Assembly (NCBI RefSeq): GCF_900078685.2 | Contig: NZ_LT546166.1 | Coordinates: forward strand, 1,621,934-1,685,933 | Source of the DNA: Mycolicibacter icosiumassiliensis | GTDB lineage: Bacteria; Actinomycetota; Actinomycetes; Mycobacteriales; Mycobacteriaceae | Length of the DNA stretch: 64,000 nt | Reading direction: 5' to 3' | Part shown: piece by piece, positions 1-8,965 of the stretch | Numbering within the stretch: the stretch's first letter is position 1 | How the letters are laid out: every line of letters starts with the position of its first letter | Position numbers and translations under genes: made by a program | Notes under the pieces: model-generated | Seen by the model: only the letters and a program-made list of their open reading frames with translations | Database searches by the model: none | Told to the model about the DNA's origin: nothing

Positions 1-1220
1 TCGGCCGAGGCGGCCTGCACCTGACTGGTGGGTACGTGCCCGGACTCGTTGTTTCCGACCGATCCGGTGCCGAATCCCTTGGCGTTGAGCACCCCGGAGA
101 CCGCGGCGGCCAGTCCGTTGATGTCGGTGTCGTTGAGCACGCTGGCGGTGGTCTGCTCCGGGTTGTAGGCCAGCAGCTCGGTCTTGCCCTCGTCCTGATC
201 GTGCAGCAGCCCGGCCACCCAGTCGGCCACCTGGCCGGGGTCGACGCGGACCACGCTCTGCATTCCGTCGTCGCTCCAGCCCGACTCCTCGAGCACCGGG
301 ATGGTGGCGAACGCCACCTTGCCCGCGGCCAGGTCTTGGGCCTTGGTGACGAAGTCGATCACGTCCCAGCCGGACGACAGCACCACCGACCGCTGTACCG
401 CGGCCTGCAGCCGCGACAGGGTGCCCGGACTGGCCAGCGTCTTGCCGGAGATGACCTGGTGCGCCAGCGACGCCATCACGGTCTGCTGGCGCCGGACCCG
501 GTCCAGGTCGCCGTGCGGGAGTTCGTGGCGCTGCCGCACGAAGCTGAGCGCCTGGGCGCCGCCGAGCCGCTGCCAGCCCGCCGGGAAGTCCGCGCCGGAG
601 AGCTCTTCGTACACCGGCTCCTTGAGGCAGACGTCGACGCCGCCGAGGGCATCGGTGATCAGCGCGAACCCGAGCAGTCCGATCTCGGCGTAATGGTCGA
701 CGGTGACTCCGGTCAGATCGGCCACCGTCTTGATCAGGGCCTCGCGGCCCGCTTCGGTACCGCGTGCCTGTGCCTGGATCGGGTCCATCCCGGATTCGAC
801 GAGCGCGTCGGCGGTCTCCAGCCGGGTGGCCCCGTACACGCCGTTGATCTTGGTCTTGTCCAGGCCGGGTGCCGCCACGTAGGAGTCGCGGGGGATCGAG
901 ATCGCAGTGGCCGACTTCCCGTTATTGGGGATCCGGACCAGGATGATCGTGTCGGTATTGGTGGCTTCGTCGTCCCCGACCCGCAGTGCGGACAGCTCTT
1001 CGGGGGTCAGCGGATTGCCGTGGGCGTCGGTGCGGCTGTCCATCCCGACCAGCAGGATGTCGACCGCGCCGTCGGATCCGCCGTTGCCCAGCGCCAGCGA
1101 TGAGACGTGGAAGATGCCGTCCTCGAACGACCGGACTTGGCTCCAGGCCACTCCGGTACCCAGGACGACGGCGACGGCTGCCACCGTGGCGATCACACGA
1201 ACCACACGTTGCGCAGGCAT
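1..1220 (-). CDS. LytR-CpsA-Psr (LCP) family protein, C-terminus beyond window
   Basis: Likely a phosphotransferase that attaches arabinogalactan to peptidoglycan at the outer face of the membrane. The reverse-strand frame opens with MPAQRVVRV at 1220 followed by one N-terminal hydrophobic segment. The LCP core is visible (DILLVGMDSRTD, then SIPRDSY with the conserved arginine), followed by the start of a LytR_C-like domain (LAYNPEQTTASVLNDTD). About 406 residues are present and the frame is still open at base 1, so the gene is partial. It diverges from rmlD with about 68 bases between the starts. The Rv3267-type LCP protein occupies the same place beside rmlD in M. tuberculosis (from memory), which fits a role in linking the rhamnose-based polymer to the wall. 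Confidence 0.88.
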   Translation of the reverse strand, partial: MPAQRVVRVIATVAAVAVVLGTGVAWSQVRSFEDGIFHVSSLALGNGGSDGAVDILLVGMDSRTDAHGNPLTPEELSALRVGDDEATNTDTIILVRIPNNGKSATAISIPRDSYVAAPGLDKTKINGVYGATRLETADALVESGMDPIQAQARGTEAGREALIKTVADLTGVTVDHYAEIGLLGFALITDALGGVDVCLKEPVYEELSGADFPAGWQRLGGAQALSFVRQRHELPHGDLDRVRRQQTVMASLAHQVISGKTLASPGTLSRLQAAVQRSVVLSSGWDVIDFVTKAQDLAAGKVAFATIPVLEESGWSDDGMQSVVRVDPGQVADWVAGLLHDQDEGKTELLAYNPEQTTASVLNDTDINGLAAAVSGVLNAKGFGTGSVGNNESGHVPTSQVQAASA

Positions 1221-1288
1221 CACTTCAGATTACTTGCGTAACTGCTGTATCGGCGGTAGCCGAGTGCGGCGTGCCAGACTCGACGGTC

Positions 1289-2158
1289 ATGACTACTCGG
1301 CAGCGGATCGTGATCACCGGCGCCGGCGGCCAAGTCGGCACTTTCCTGGCGAAACGCGCCGCCGAGACCGGTCGTGACCTGCTGGCACTGACCTCGGCGC
1401 AGTGCGACATCACCGATGCCGCTGCGGTGGACGCCGTGGACCTGCGGCCCGGTGACGTGCTGATCAACTGCGCGGCGTACACCCAGGTCGACGCGGCCGA
1501 GACCGAAACCGAGCGTGCCCACGCCGTCAATGCGGCCGGGCCCGGCCACCTGGCGGCCGCCTGCGCGCGGGCCGGGGCGCGCCTGATCCACATCTCCACC
1601 GACTACGTCTTCGACGGCGACTTCGGTGGTGCCGCGCCTCGCCCGTACGAACCGGGAGATGCCACCCGGCCGTTGTCCGTCTACGGTGCCACCAAACTGG
1701 CCGGCGAGAACGCGGTGCTGACAGCTTCACCGGACGCCCTGGTGGTGCGCACCGCCTGGGTCTACACCGGTGCCGCGGGCGGCTCTGACTTCGTCGCGGT
1801 AATGCGCGAACGGGCTGCCGGCGATGCGGTCGTGGAGGTGGTCGACGACCAGATCGGATCCCCGACGTATGTGGGCGATCTCGTCGACGCGCTGCTGGCG
1901 TTGGCCGCCACACCGCCGAGTGCCCGGGTATTGCACGCCGCCAACGCCGGTGCCGCGAGCCGCTACGAACAGGCCCGCGCGGTGTTCGCCGCGGTCGGCG
2001 CCGATCCGGACCGGGTGCGCCCGGTCAGCAGTGCGGTGCATCCGCGCCCGGCGGCCCGGCCCGCCTACTCCGCGTTGTCGGGCAGCGAGTCGGCGCGGGC
2101 CGGCCTGGCGCCGCTGCGCCGGTGGAGCGATGCATTGTCCGCCGCCGTGGCCAGATAA
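1289..2158 (+). CDS. rmlD: dTDP-4-dehydrorhamnose reductase
   Basis: Catalyses the last step of dTDP-L-rhamnose synthesis, reducing dTDP-4-keto-L-rhamnose with NAD(P)H in the cytoplasm. Rhamnose forms the linker between arabinogalactan and peptidoglycan, so the gene is expected to be essential. The 289-residue protein has a Rossmann nucleotide motif near residue 10 (GAGGQVG), the STDYVFDG segment, and the SDR catalytic pair in SVYGATKLAGE. I chose ATG 1289 because the homology begins at MTTRQRIVITGAGG; the frame is open further upstream but that part is not family-like. wbbL starts 10 bases after the stop, so rmlD, wbbL and manB form an operon. Confidence 0.95.
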   Translation: MTTRQRIVITGAGGQVGTFLAKRAAETGRDLLALTSAQCDITDAAAVDAVDLRPGDVLINCAAYTQVDAAETETERAHAVNAAGPGHLAAACARAGARLIHISTDYVFDGDFGGAAPRPYEPGDATRPLSVYGATKLAGENAVLTASPDALVVRTAWVYTGAAGGSDFVAVMRERAAGDAVVEVVDDQIGSPTYVGDLVDALLALAATPPSARVLHAANAGAASRYEQARAVFAAVGADPDRVRPVSSAVHPRPAARPAYSALSGSESARAGLAPLRRWSDALSAAVAR

Positions 2159-2168
2159 CCTCTACGCC

Positions 2169-3056
2169 GTGAGTGAGGCCCTGCCGGTGGTGACGGTGAC
2201 CTATTCGCCGGGATGGCATCTGGACCGCTTCCTGGCATCGCTGTCGCTGGCGACCGATCGTCCGGTGCGGGTGGTGATGGCCGACAACGGGTCCACCGAC
2301 GGTTCGCCGGAGGAAGCCGAGCAGCGCTATCCGAACGTGCAGTTGCTGCACACCGGGGCCAACCTGGGCTACGGCGGAGCGGTCAATGCCGGGGTGGCCT
2401 TGCTGGACGCCGAGGGTGGCGAACGCAGCGAATTTTTCATCGTGGCCAACCCTGATGTGCAGTGGGGTCCGGGCAGCATCGAGGCCCTGCTGGACGCGGC
2501 GGACCGGTGGCCGCGGGCGGCGACGCTGGGCCCGCTGATCCGGGAGCCAGACGGCTCGGTGTATCCCTCGGCCCGCCACCTGCCCAGCCTGATCCGCGGC
2601 GGCATGCACGCCGTGGTCGGCCCGGTGTGGCCCAACAATCCCTGGACCCGCGCTTATCGGCAGGAACGGCTGGAGCCCAGCGAGCGGCCGGTCGGCTGGC
2701 TGTCGGGGGCGTGCCTGCTGGTGCGCCGGTCCGCGTTCGACGCGATCGGCGGCTTCGATGAGCGCTACTTCCTCTATATGGAGGACGTCGACCTGGGGGA
2801 TCGGCTGGCCAAGGCCGGCTGGCTCAATGTGTACGTGCCCTCGGCCGAGGTGTTGCACCAGAAGGGCCACGCCACCGGCAAGGACCCCGCGCGCAACCTG
2901 GCCGCACACCACCGCAGCACCTACACCTACCTGGCCGACCGGCACCCCGGTTGGTGGCAGGCGCCGCTGCGCTGGAGCTTCCGGGGCGCATTGGCGGTGC
3001 GCTCGCGCCTGGTGGTGCGCAGCGCTCGCCGCAAACTGACGAAGGGACGCCCGTGA
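2169..3056 (+). CDS. wbbL: rhamnosyltransferase WbbL (GT2), arabinogalactan linker
   Basis: Transfers L-rhamnose from dTDP-Rha to GlcNAc-diphosphoryl-decaprenol, making the linkage disaccharide of mycobacterial arabinogalactan. The protein is 295 residues, close to the size of M. tuberculosis WbbL1. GT-A features are visible: TVTYSPGWHL at the N-terminus, the MADNGSTDGS nucleotide-binding segment near residue 40, FIVANPDVQWG with the metal-binding Asp region, and the acceptor-side segment YFLYMEDVDLGDRL. The start is GTG 2169, giving VSEALPVVTV, where homology begins. Its stop TGA overlaps the GTG start of manB by three bases, so translation is probably coupled. Confidence 0.93.
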   Translation: MSEALPVVTVTYSPGWHLDRFLASLSLATDRPVRVVMADNGSTDGSPEEAEQRYPNVQLLHTGANLGYGGAVNAGVALLDAEGGERSEFFIVANPDVQWGPGSIEALLDAADRWPRAATLGPLIREPDGSVYPSARHLPSLIRGGMHAVVGPVWPNNPWTRAYRQERLEPSERPVGWLSGACLLVRRSAFDAIGGFDERYFLYMEDVDLGDRLAKAGWLNVYVPSAEVLHQKGHATGKDPARNLAAHHRSTYTYLADRHPGWWQAPLRWSFRGALAVRSRLVVRSARRKLTKGRP

Positions 3057-4126
3057 CACTCAGCCAAGTCGATGCCGTCGTCCTGGTCGGCGGCAAGGGG
3101 ACCCGGCTGCGGCCGCTGACCCTGTCGGCGCCCAAGCCGATGCTTCCGACTGCGGGTCTGCCGTTCCTGACTCACCTGCTGTCGCGGATCGCCGCCGCCG
3201 GCATCGAGCACGTCATCCTCAGCACGTCCTACAAGCCGGAGGTGTTCTCCGCGGAGTTCGGCGACGGCTCGGCGCTGGGCCTGCAGATCGACTACGTGAC
3301 CGAGGAGGAGCCGCTGGGCACCGGCGGAGGTATCGCCAACGTCGCACCCAAGCTGCGCCATGACACCGCGATGGTGTTCAACGGTGACGTGCTGTCGGGG
3401 GCGGATCTGACCGAGTTGTACGACTACCACCGCGCGCAGGGTGCCGAGGCGACCCTGCACCTGGTCCGCGTCGGCGACCCGCGCGCGTTCGGCTGCGTGC
3501 CCACCACCGATGGGCGGGTCACCGCATTCCTGGAGAAGACCGAGGACCCGCCCACGGACCAGATCAATGCCGGTTGCTACGTGCTGTCCCGGGAGGTTAT
3601 CGATCGCATCCCGCGCGGGCGCCCGGTCTCGGTGGAGCGGGAGGTGTTTCCCGCGCTGTTGGCCGACGGTGTGAAGGTCTGCGGCTACGTCGACACCAGC
3701 TACTGGCGCGACATGGGCACCCCGGAAGATTTCGTTCGCGGTTCGGCGGACCTGGTGCGCGGTATCGCGCCGTCACCGGCGCTGGGCGGCCGGCGCGGCG
3801 AGGCGCTGGTGCACGACGGTGCCTCGGTGGCGCCGGGTGCGGTCCTGATCGGCGGGACTGTGGTGGGTCGGGGCGCCGAGATCGGCCCGGGTGCCCGACT
3901 CGATGGTGCGGTGATCTTCGACGGGGTCAAGGTCGAGGCAGGCTGCGTGATCGAACGCTCGATCGTCGGGTTCGGTGCCCGGATCGGGCCGCGGGCGCTG
4001 ATCCGCGACGGGGTGATCGGCGACGGCGCCGACATCGGGGCCCGATGCGAGTTGCTGCGCGGGGCCCGGGTGTGGCCTGGGGTGTCGATCCCCGACTGTG
4101 GGATCCGCTACTCCAGCGACGTCTGA
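3053..4126 (+). CDS. manB: mannose-1-phosphate guanylyltransferase
   Basis: Makes GDP-mannose from mannose-1-phosphate and GTP, supplying PIMs, lipomannan and other mannosylated products. The 357-residue protein has the nucleotidyltransferase signature VLVGGKGTRLRPLT at residues 10-23, the APKPMLP substrate motif, the metal-binding NGDVLSG segment, and a C-terminal left-handed beta-helix of hexapeptide repeats (IGGTVVGRGAEIGPGARL and following). The start is GTG 3053, overlapping the wbbL stop in the sequence GTGA. The M. tuberculosis orthologue (Rv3264c) is called manB, which is confusing because phosphomannomutases also carry that name; ManC or MpgA would describe it better. The next gene is convergent. 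Confidence 0.93.
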   Translation: MTLSQVDAVVLVGGKGTRLRPLTLSAPKPMLPTAGLPFLTHLLSRIAAAGIEHVILSTSYKPEVFSAEFGDGSALGLQIDYVTEEEPLGTGGGIANVAPKLRHDTAMVFNGDVLSGADLTELYDYHRAQGAEATLHLVRVGDPRAFGCVPTTDGRVTAFLEKTEDPPTDQINAGCYVLSREVIDRIPRGRPVSVEREVFPALLADGVKVCGYVDTSYWRDMGTPEDFVRGSADLVRGIAPSPALGGRRGEALVHDGASVAPGAVLIGGTVVGRGAEIGPGARLDGAVIFDGVKVEAGCVIERSIVGFGARIGPRALIRDGVIGDGADIGARCELLRGARVWPGVSIPDCGIRYSSDV

Positions 4127-4218
4127 GCCGGCCGATCCCGCGTTGACTCGGCGGTCACGGCGCACCCCTCTCGACCTTTTCCGCCCTACGCGCAGTGCCA
4201 ACGGTGGATGGTCGTGGC

Positions 4219-4758
4219 TCAGTGCCGATCCGTCGCCAGGCCAACCAGATGCGCCAGGGCGTCGTCGGCATCCGGCGGTAACGCATCCACCGGCCACCAG
4301 CGCAGGTCTACCGATTCTTCGCTGATGTCGATCTGTGCATCCGCGGGCGCGTGCGCGACGAACTGCAGGTCCAGGTGCCGGGTCGGCACGCCCAGCGAGC
4401 AGGTCACCGGATGCACGTGCACGGCCGCCAGCTGCGGATCCAGCCGCAGACCCACGATGCCGGATTCTTCGGTGGCCTCACGCAGTGCGGCGGCGGCGAT
4501 GTCGGCGTCGGTGTCCTCGCAGTGCCCGCCGAGCTGCAGCCAGCGGCCCACCCGCGGGTGCAGGGTGAGCAGCGCGTGCCGGCCGGTGTGGTCGAGTACC
4601 AGGGTGGATGCGGTGATGTGGCCGGCAACGCATTCGCGTCGGCACGCGTCGGGGCGGGCAGCCAGAAAAGCCAGCACCGCGTGCCGTAGCGAGTCCTGAT
4701 CGGAATCCGGTGCTGCCCAGTCGTTCAGTGCCGCGACAGCGGAGTCGTGCAGGCTCAT
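4219..4758 (-). CDS. Nudix hydrolase
   Basis: A 179-residue Nudix-fold hydrolase; the substrate cannot be read from sequence. The Nudix box lies around residues 78-101: LGGHCED, then REATEESGI, which keeps the metal-binding REAxEE core. The upstream half is a variant, with Asp where Glu is usual and one extra residue before the RE pair. The start ATG at 4758 overlaps the stop of fbiB (ATGA), so fbiA, fbiB and this gene look like one translationally coupled operon. That suggests a housekeeping or nucleotide-cleaning role beside F420 synthesis, but this is inference from position only. Confidence 0.85.
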   Translation of the reverse strand: MSLHDSAVAALNDWAAPDSDQDSLRHAVLAFLAARPDACRRECVAGHITASTLVLDHTGRHALLTLHPRVGRWLQLGGHCEDTDADIAAAALREATEESGIVGLRLDPQLAAVHVHPVTCSLGVPTRHLDLQFVAHAPADAQIDISEESVDLRWWPVDALPPDADDALAHLVGLATDRH

Positions 4759-6095
4759 CGCCGCACCAGCAGGTCGCCGACGTCGGCTGGCCGGCGTGGT
4801 TCGGGTGGTTCGGTGGGGTAGCCGATCGCGATGGCGCCCAAGGGTTCCCAGTCGGCTGGCAGATCGAGTTCGGTGCGGACCAAATCGGGGGTGAAGATGG
4901 TGGAACCGATCCAGCAGCTGCCCACGCCACGTACCGCTAGTGCCACCAACAGGCCCTGGACTGCAGCTCCGACGGCAACCGTGAACATGGTGTGCTCGGC
5001 GGCGGTGCGGGTGGCGTCGGGGTAGTGGTGGGCGCCGTCGGGAACCATCATCGGGATGACGACTTCGGGTGCGTCATAAAGGATCTGGCCACGCGAGACG
5101 CGGGCCGAAATGGCCTCGGGGGACTTGCCGTCGCCGGTCAAATCGGACCGCCATTGCTGCGCCATGGCATCGAGCAGTCGAGTGCGAACGCTGGGGGTCT
5201 GCAGCCAGACGAACCGGACCGGGCGGGTGTGATGCGGGGCCGGGGCGGTTAGGGCCTCGGCGATGGAGTCGGTGATCAGTTGCGCCGGAACAGGTTCGGC
5301 GGCGAAGCTACGGACGGAGCGGCGCAACAGCTGTGCCTGGCCGCGTCCGACCCCGATGGCCTCGGCGGTGCCCAGCCAGAACAGGTCATCAGGGCCGGAG
5401 CGCACCAGTGCGGCTGCGGTGGAACCGTTGTCGGGGCTGGTAACGCCACGCACCACCGCCACCGGAACATCGGTGAGCTTGCCCTTGACCAGGTCGGCGG
5501 CCGCGGCGAGTTCGTCGGCGACGGCCACTTCGGTGACCAGCAATTCGTTGCCGTGTCGGTCGACGGACCCAGCGTAGCCATTGAGCACAGCCAGGCCCGA
5601 CGCCCCGATCGCGACGTCGATCTGACCGTTGCGCCAGGCGCGGCCCATGGTGTCGGTGATCAGCACCGCCACGCTGACGCCCAGCCGCTCGGCCAGTCCG
5701 GCGCGCAACGCGGCGGCGCTGCCGTCGGGGTCGACCGGCAGCAGCGCGAGTTCGTCGGAGCCGACGTTGGAGCCGTCCACACCGGCGGCGGCCTGTACCA
5801 GGCCGAGGCGATTCTCGGTGATCCAGGTGCGGCCTTTGCGGGCCAGTACGCGTACCGCCTCGGCCTCGACCAGCTGGCGGCGCAGTTCATCGCGCGCCTC
5901 GGCGTCGTGCGGCGCCGGCACGATGCGGCCCTCGCACTTGGACACCACCTTGCTGGTGACGACCACGATGTCGCCGTTGGCCAGCCACGGGGCGGCTTGG
6001 GCCAGCGCGGCCGCGAGATCGTCGCCGGGCCGGAATTCGCCCAAGCCGGTCACCGGCAAGATCTCGACCTTGGCGGCGCTGCCGTGCTCGGTCAT
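4755..6095 (-). CDS. fbiB: bifunctional F420 gamma-glutamyl ligase / dehydro-F420 reductase
   Basis: Completes coenzyme F420 synthesis. The N-terminal half (about residues 10-250) is the CofE-like GTP-dependent gamma-glutamyl ligase, with [17 protein letters not shown] and [12 protein letters not shown]. The C-terminal half is an FMN-binding nitroreductase-fold domain, with [13 protein letters not shown] and later [12 protein letters not shown], which in mycobacteria reduces the dehydro-F420 intermediate. The length of 446 residues matches the fused mycobacterial enzyme. I chose ATG 6095 ([11 protein letters not shown]), which overlaps the fbiA stop as ATGA; the frame is open upstream but only as a shadow of fbiA. 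Confidence 0.95.
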   Translation of the reverse strand: MTEHGSAAKVEILPVTGLGEFRPGDDLAAALAQAAPWLANGDIVVVTSKVVSKCEGRIVPAPHDAEARDELRRQLVEAEAVRVLARKGRTWITENRLGLVQAAAGVDGSNVGSDELALLPVDPDGSAAALRAGLAERLGVSVAVLITDTMGRAWRNGQIDVAIGASGLAVLNGYAGSVDRHGNELLVTEVAVADELAAAADLVKGKLTDVPVAVVRGVTSPDNGSTAAALVRSGPDDLFWLGTAEAIGVGRGQAQLLRRSVRSFAAEPVPAQLITDSIAEALTAPAPHHTRPVRFVWLQTPSVRTRLLDAMAQQWRSDLTGDGKSPEAISARVSRGQILYDAPEVVIPMMVPDGAHHYPDATRTAAEHTMFTVAVGAAVQGLLVALAVRGVGSCWIGSTIFTPDLVRTELDLPADWEPLGAIAIGYPTEPPEPRRPADVGDLLVRR

Positions 6096-7096
6096 CGAAT
6101 ACCCGCGAGATCCAGTCCGGTACGGACCATTTCGGCCGTGGCTGCCGGATCGGTCATCAGCAACGGGGCGGCGCGTACGGTGACGCCGGCGATGTCGGCG
6201 CCGTCGACCCGCTCGCCCTCGTGCACCAGCCAGTAGTCCAGAATCCCGGTCCCACTGCGGGCGCCGTAGTGCTCGCCGACCGCCCGGGAAGTCGAATCCA
6301 ACCCGATCACGCTCAGGCAGACATCGGCCATGCCGCGCAACGGCTTTCCGGCGATGATCGGGGAGTAGCCGACGATCGGCGCCGCGGTGGAGCGCAGCGC
6401 CGCGCGGACACCCGGAACGGCCAGGATGGCGCCGATGCTGACCACCGGATTGGAGGGGGCCAGCAGCACGATGTCGGCGCCGGTGATGGCGTCGACGGCT
6501 TCGGTTGTGGCCGTGGCCTTCTCTGCGCCCACGAAGCCGAACCCGTGCGTGGGAACCTGGGCGCGGTAGCGCACCCACCACTCCTGGAAGTGGATCGCGC
6601 GCTGGGTGTCGTCGGCCGGATCGGTGATGACGACGTGGGTTTCGCAGCTGTCGTTGGTGACCGGTAACAGCCGCGCTCCCGGCTGCCAGCGCTCGCACAG
6701 CGCCGAAGTCACCTCGGTCAGCGGGTAACCGGCGCGCAGCGACTGGGTGCGTACCAGGTGGGTAGCCAGGTCGCGGTCGCCGAGGCCGAACCAGTCCGGC
6801 TGCATCCCGTAGCGAGCCAACTCCTCCATGGCGTGCCAGGTTTCGTCCCGGTGACCCCAGCCGCGCTCGGGGTCGACGCCGCCGCCCAGGGTGTACATGC
6901 AGGTGTCCAGGTCGGGGCAGATGCGTACCCCGTGCATCCAGGCGTCGTCGCCGACATTGACGACCGCGGTCAGTTCGTGCCCGGCTGCCCCGCTGTCAGC
7001 TGGGGATTCGGCGAATTGGCCCAGACCCAGTAGTTTCTGGACGCCGAGCAGGAACCGGGCGCCGCCGACTCCCCCGACGAGAACGGTGACCTTCAC
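6092..7096 (-). CDS. fbiA: 2-phospho-L-lactate / phosphoenolpyruvate transferase of F420 synthesis
   Basis: Transfers the phospho-lactyl-type moiety (phosphoenolpyruvyl in mycobacteria) from its GDP-activated donor to the deazaflavin Fo, giving dehydro-F420-0. The 334-residue protein is of usual CofD length. It starts with [18 protein letters not shown], the Rossmann-like binding loop of the family, and carries [12 protein letters not shown] and [13 protein letters not shown], typical CofD segments. It is the first gene of the leftward fbiA-fbiB-Nudix operon and diverges from whiB2 across a 345-base gap. Confidence 0.95.
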   Translation of the reverse strand: MKVTVLVGGVGGARFLLGVQKLLGLGQFAESPADSGAAGHELTAVVNVGDDAWMHGVRICPDLDTCMYTLGGGVDPERGWGHRDETWHAMEELARYGMQPDWFGLGDRDLATHLVRTQSLRAGYPLTEVTSALCERWQPGARLLPVTNDSCETHVVITDPADDTQRAIHFQEWWVRYRAQVPTHGFGFVGAEKATATTEAVDAITGADIVLLAPSNPVVSIGAILAVPGVRAALRSTAAPIVGYSPIIAGKPLRGMADVCLSVIGLDSTSRAVGEHYGARSGTGILDYWLVHEGERVDGADIAGVTVRAAPLLMTDPAATAEMVRTGLDLAGIR

Positions 7097-7441
7097 AGCG
7101 CACGACAGTACCTTTGGCGCCGCTACGGCCGGTGTGGCGGACCGTTATCGCCGCTGCGTCGGGGGCGCGGTAAGACACGCCGAGGGGCGGGTGTGGGGTA
7201 GATGACAGGGACTCGCCGGTCTCGAACACGTTGGAAATCGATCACGGGATGGTAAGGAATTTGGCCAATCGGCTTGACCGGGCTGATCAACCCGTGTCTA
7301 ATCACACTAGTGTCATTTCCCGGTTGGCCAACCGATTTCGGTGTCGCAGACCGAGATTCGACCACATGTTCGAATCGGGTGGTCAATATCTTCCGATTCG
7401 GCCGACATATCACGATCGCGCTACAGGTGAGGAGGCGGAGC
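7097..7441. other. long fbiA-whiB2 divergent intergenic region
   Basis: This gap holds the promoters of fbiA (leftward) and whiB2 (rightward). It is less GC-rich than its surroundings, especially 7230-7420, as expected for a promoter with a long whiB2 leader. Open frames here are short and resemble nothing I know. No riboswitch or clear operator palindrome was seen. Confidence 0.5.
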
Positions 7442-7837
7442 ATGTCCTATGAGCACCTTTGGGGCGTGATGGGGGGAGCACCGCACGCCGGTGCCGAAAT
7501 GGCCGAAATGGCTGGGCCCAGTGGGCTTGAGGCGATGCCCAGCCGGCCGCATCTGAGTCTGGTTCCCGAGCCTGAGGACTACGACGAGTTCGAGCCGTTC
7601 GACCCGGCGTCGGCCACCAACGAGCAATGGCAGGACCGTGCGCTGTGCTCGCAGACCGACCCTGAGGCGTTCTTCCCGGAAAAGGGCGGCTCGACCCGGG
7701 AGGCCAAGAAGATCTGCCAGCGGTGCTCGGTTCGCAGCGAGTGCCTGGAATACGCCTTGGGGCACGACGAGCGCTTCGGTATCTGGGGTGGGCTTTCCGA
7801 GCGTGAGCGCCGCCGCCTCAAGCGCGGCATTATCTGA
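7442..7837 (+). CDS. whiB2: WhiB-family transcription factor WhiB2 (WhmD)
   Basis: Iron-sulfur transcription factor needed for septation and division in mycobacteria. The predicted 131-residue protein has the four conserved cysteines in the order C, C-x2-C, C (ALCSQTD, ICQRCSV, ECLEYAL), the GIWGGLSE motif and a basic tail (RERRRLKRGII). The start ATG 7442 is preceded by a strong AGGAGG Shine-Dalgarno sequence at the right distance and gives MSYEHLWGV. The length is close to M. smegmatis WhmD; shorter annotated forms would start at an internal Met. It is monocistronic, with a convergent metallopeptidase-family gene downstream. Confidence 0.95.
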   Translation: MSYEHLWGVMGGAPHAGAEMAEMAGPSGLEAMPSRPHLSLVPEPEDYDEFEPFDPASATNEQWQDRALCSQTDPEAFFPEKGGSTREAKKICQRCSVRSECLEYALGHDERFGIWGGLSERERRRLKRGII

Positions 7838-7883
7838 GTCTGCGTTCTGTCGCTTCGGGCGACCCACTGCGCCCGGCTGCGCT

Positions 7884-7910
7884 GGGGGCACCTCCCGCTT
7901 GCGGGGGAGG
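7884..7910. repeat. short GC-rich palindromic repeat, copy 1
   Basis: The sequence GGGGGCACCTCCCGCTTGCG followed by GGGGAGG folds as CCTCCCGC / GCGGGGGAGG around a TT-centred loop. It lies between the convergent whiB2 and the 7921-8376 gene. A closely matching copy is at 26241-26266. It may act as a bidirectional transcription end. Confidence 0.6.
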
Positions 7911-7920
7911 ATCGCACGGG

Positions 7921-8376
7921 TCAGTCGTCGATCGTCGGGTCGATGACGGTGGGCTCGACATCTAAGTAGGTGGCGACTTGGGCCACCAGAATCTCGTGCA
8001 ATAAATCACCGAGCTCTGTGCTGTCGTTCGCGCGTTGCTCGATCGGCTTGCGGAACAGCAAGATTCGGGCGCGCGTCGGATTGCCCCGAACATCCACCCC
8101 GGCGGGAATCAAACGGGCCAGCGGAATTGGTCCGTCCGCGACCACTTCTGGCGGCCACTGCACGCTGTCGGGATCCTTGGCAGCGATCCGCGGGATCTCA
8201 TCGACCGCGACATCGAGAGCCGTCAACCGTTGCTTCCACCGTTGTTCGATCGGCTCGTAGGCCTCCAACACCGCCATGTCGAAGCGCTCCGCGCGGGTGC
8301 GCCAGCCCGGGACGGTTGGCGGCAACAGCGGCCCGCGGGTTTCGCGGCCGCGCCTGCGGCGACGCGTGGCGATCAC
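7921..8376 (-). CDS. metallopeptidase-family conserved protein (Rv3259-like)
   Basis: A 151-residue conserved mycobacterial protein of the family often annotated as zincin-like metallopeptidase. It opens with a basic stretch (TRRRRRGRE) and then the well-conserved RGPLLPPTVPGWRTRAERFD. The expected catalytic helix is LLHEILVAQVATYLD: HE is present, but the second His of a classic HExxH is not, so catalysis is unproven. I chose GTG 8376, which gives VIATRRRRR; the frame is open upstream but not family-like. It diverges from the DUF3499 gene with about 90 bases between starts, the same pairing as Rv3259/Rv3258c. Confidence 0.8.
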   Translation of the reverse strand: MIATRRRRRGRETRGPLLPPTVPGWRTRAERFDMAVLEAYEPIEQRWKQRLTALDVAVDEIPRIAAKDPDSVQWPPEVVADGPIPLARLIPAGVDVRGNPTRARILLFRKPIEQRANDSTELGDLLHEILVAQVATYLDVEPTVIDPTIDD

Positions 8377-8466
8377 GCAGAAGATGGTAACGGTTGTGCA
8401 TAGGGTGCCGGCCCATTGCGCGTGTCCGGCGCCGCGGGGGCGCGCGGCCACGATAGCCTCACGGGC

Positions 8467-8907
8467 GTGAACGTTCCCCGCCGTTGCTGCCGGCCAGGGT
8501 GTCCGCACTATGCGGTGGCGACGCTGACGTTCGTCTACTCGGACTCCACCGCCGTGGTCGGCCCGCTGGCGACTGCCGCTGAGCCGCATTCCTGGGACCT
8601 GTGCTTCAGCCACGCAGGCCGGATCACCGCCCCGCGCGGCTGGGAACTGGTCCGTCATCCCGGCCCCTGGGTGTCCCCGGAAGAGGATGACCTGATTGCG
8701 CTCGCCGAGGCGGTTCGCGAACGCGAATCCGGGCGGGCGGCCCCGGCCAACGGGTGGTACCCGCAGGGCAATCCGGTCGACTCCCCGACCCGGCCAGCGC
8801 CCGCCGCTGGACCCGGTGGTGGTGTGCTGGCACCTCCCGGTCCGCCCGGCAAGACCAATGGTCGGCGCCGTGGCCACTTGCGTGTGTTGCCAGACCCGTC
8901 GGACTGA
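8467..8907 (+). CDS. DUF3499-family protein (Rv3258c-like)
   Basis: A conserved actinobacterial protein of unknown function, 146 residues. The N-terminal half holds a likely zinc-ribbon-like fold: RRCCRPGCPHYAVATLTF followed by SWDLCFSHAGRI, which supplies Cys and His ligands. The C-terminal third is Pro/Gly-rich and probably disordered. The start GTG 8467 (VNVPRRCCRPGC) is where conservation begins. The phosphomannomutase starts 58 bases downstream, as in M. tuberculosis. Confidence 0.83.
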   Translation: MNVPRRCCRPGCPHYAVATLTFVYSDSTAVVGPLATAAEPHSWDLCFSHAGRITAPRGWELVRHPGPWVSPEEDDLIALAEAVRERESGRAAPANGWYPQGNPVDSPTRPAPAAGPGGGVLAPPGPPGKTNGRRRGHLRVLPDPSD

Positions 8908-8965
8908 TCGCCGGTTCCGGGCTAGGCTTGAGCGTCAAGAGTCCACTGCGTCAGGAGCCCTGTCC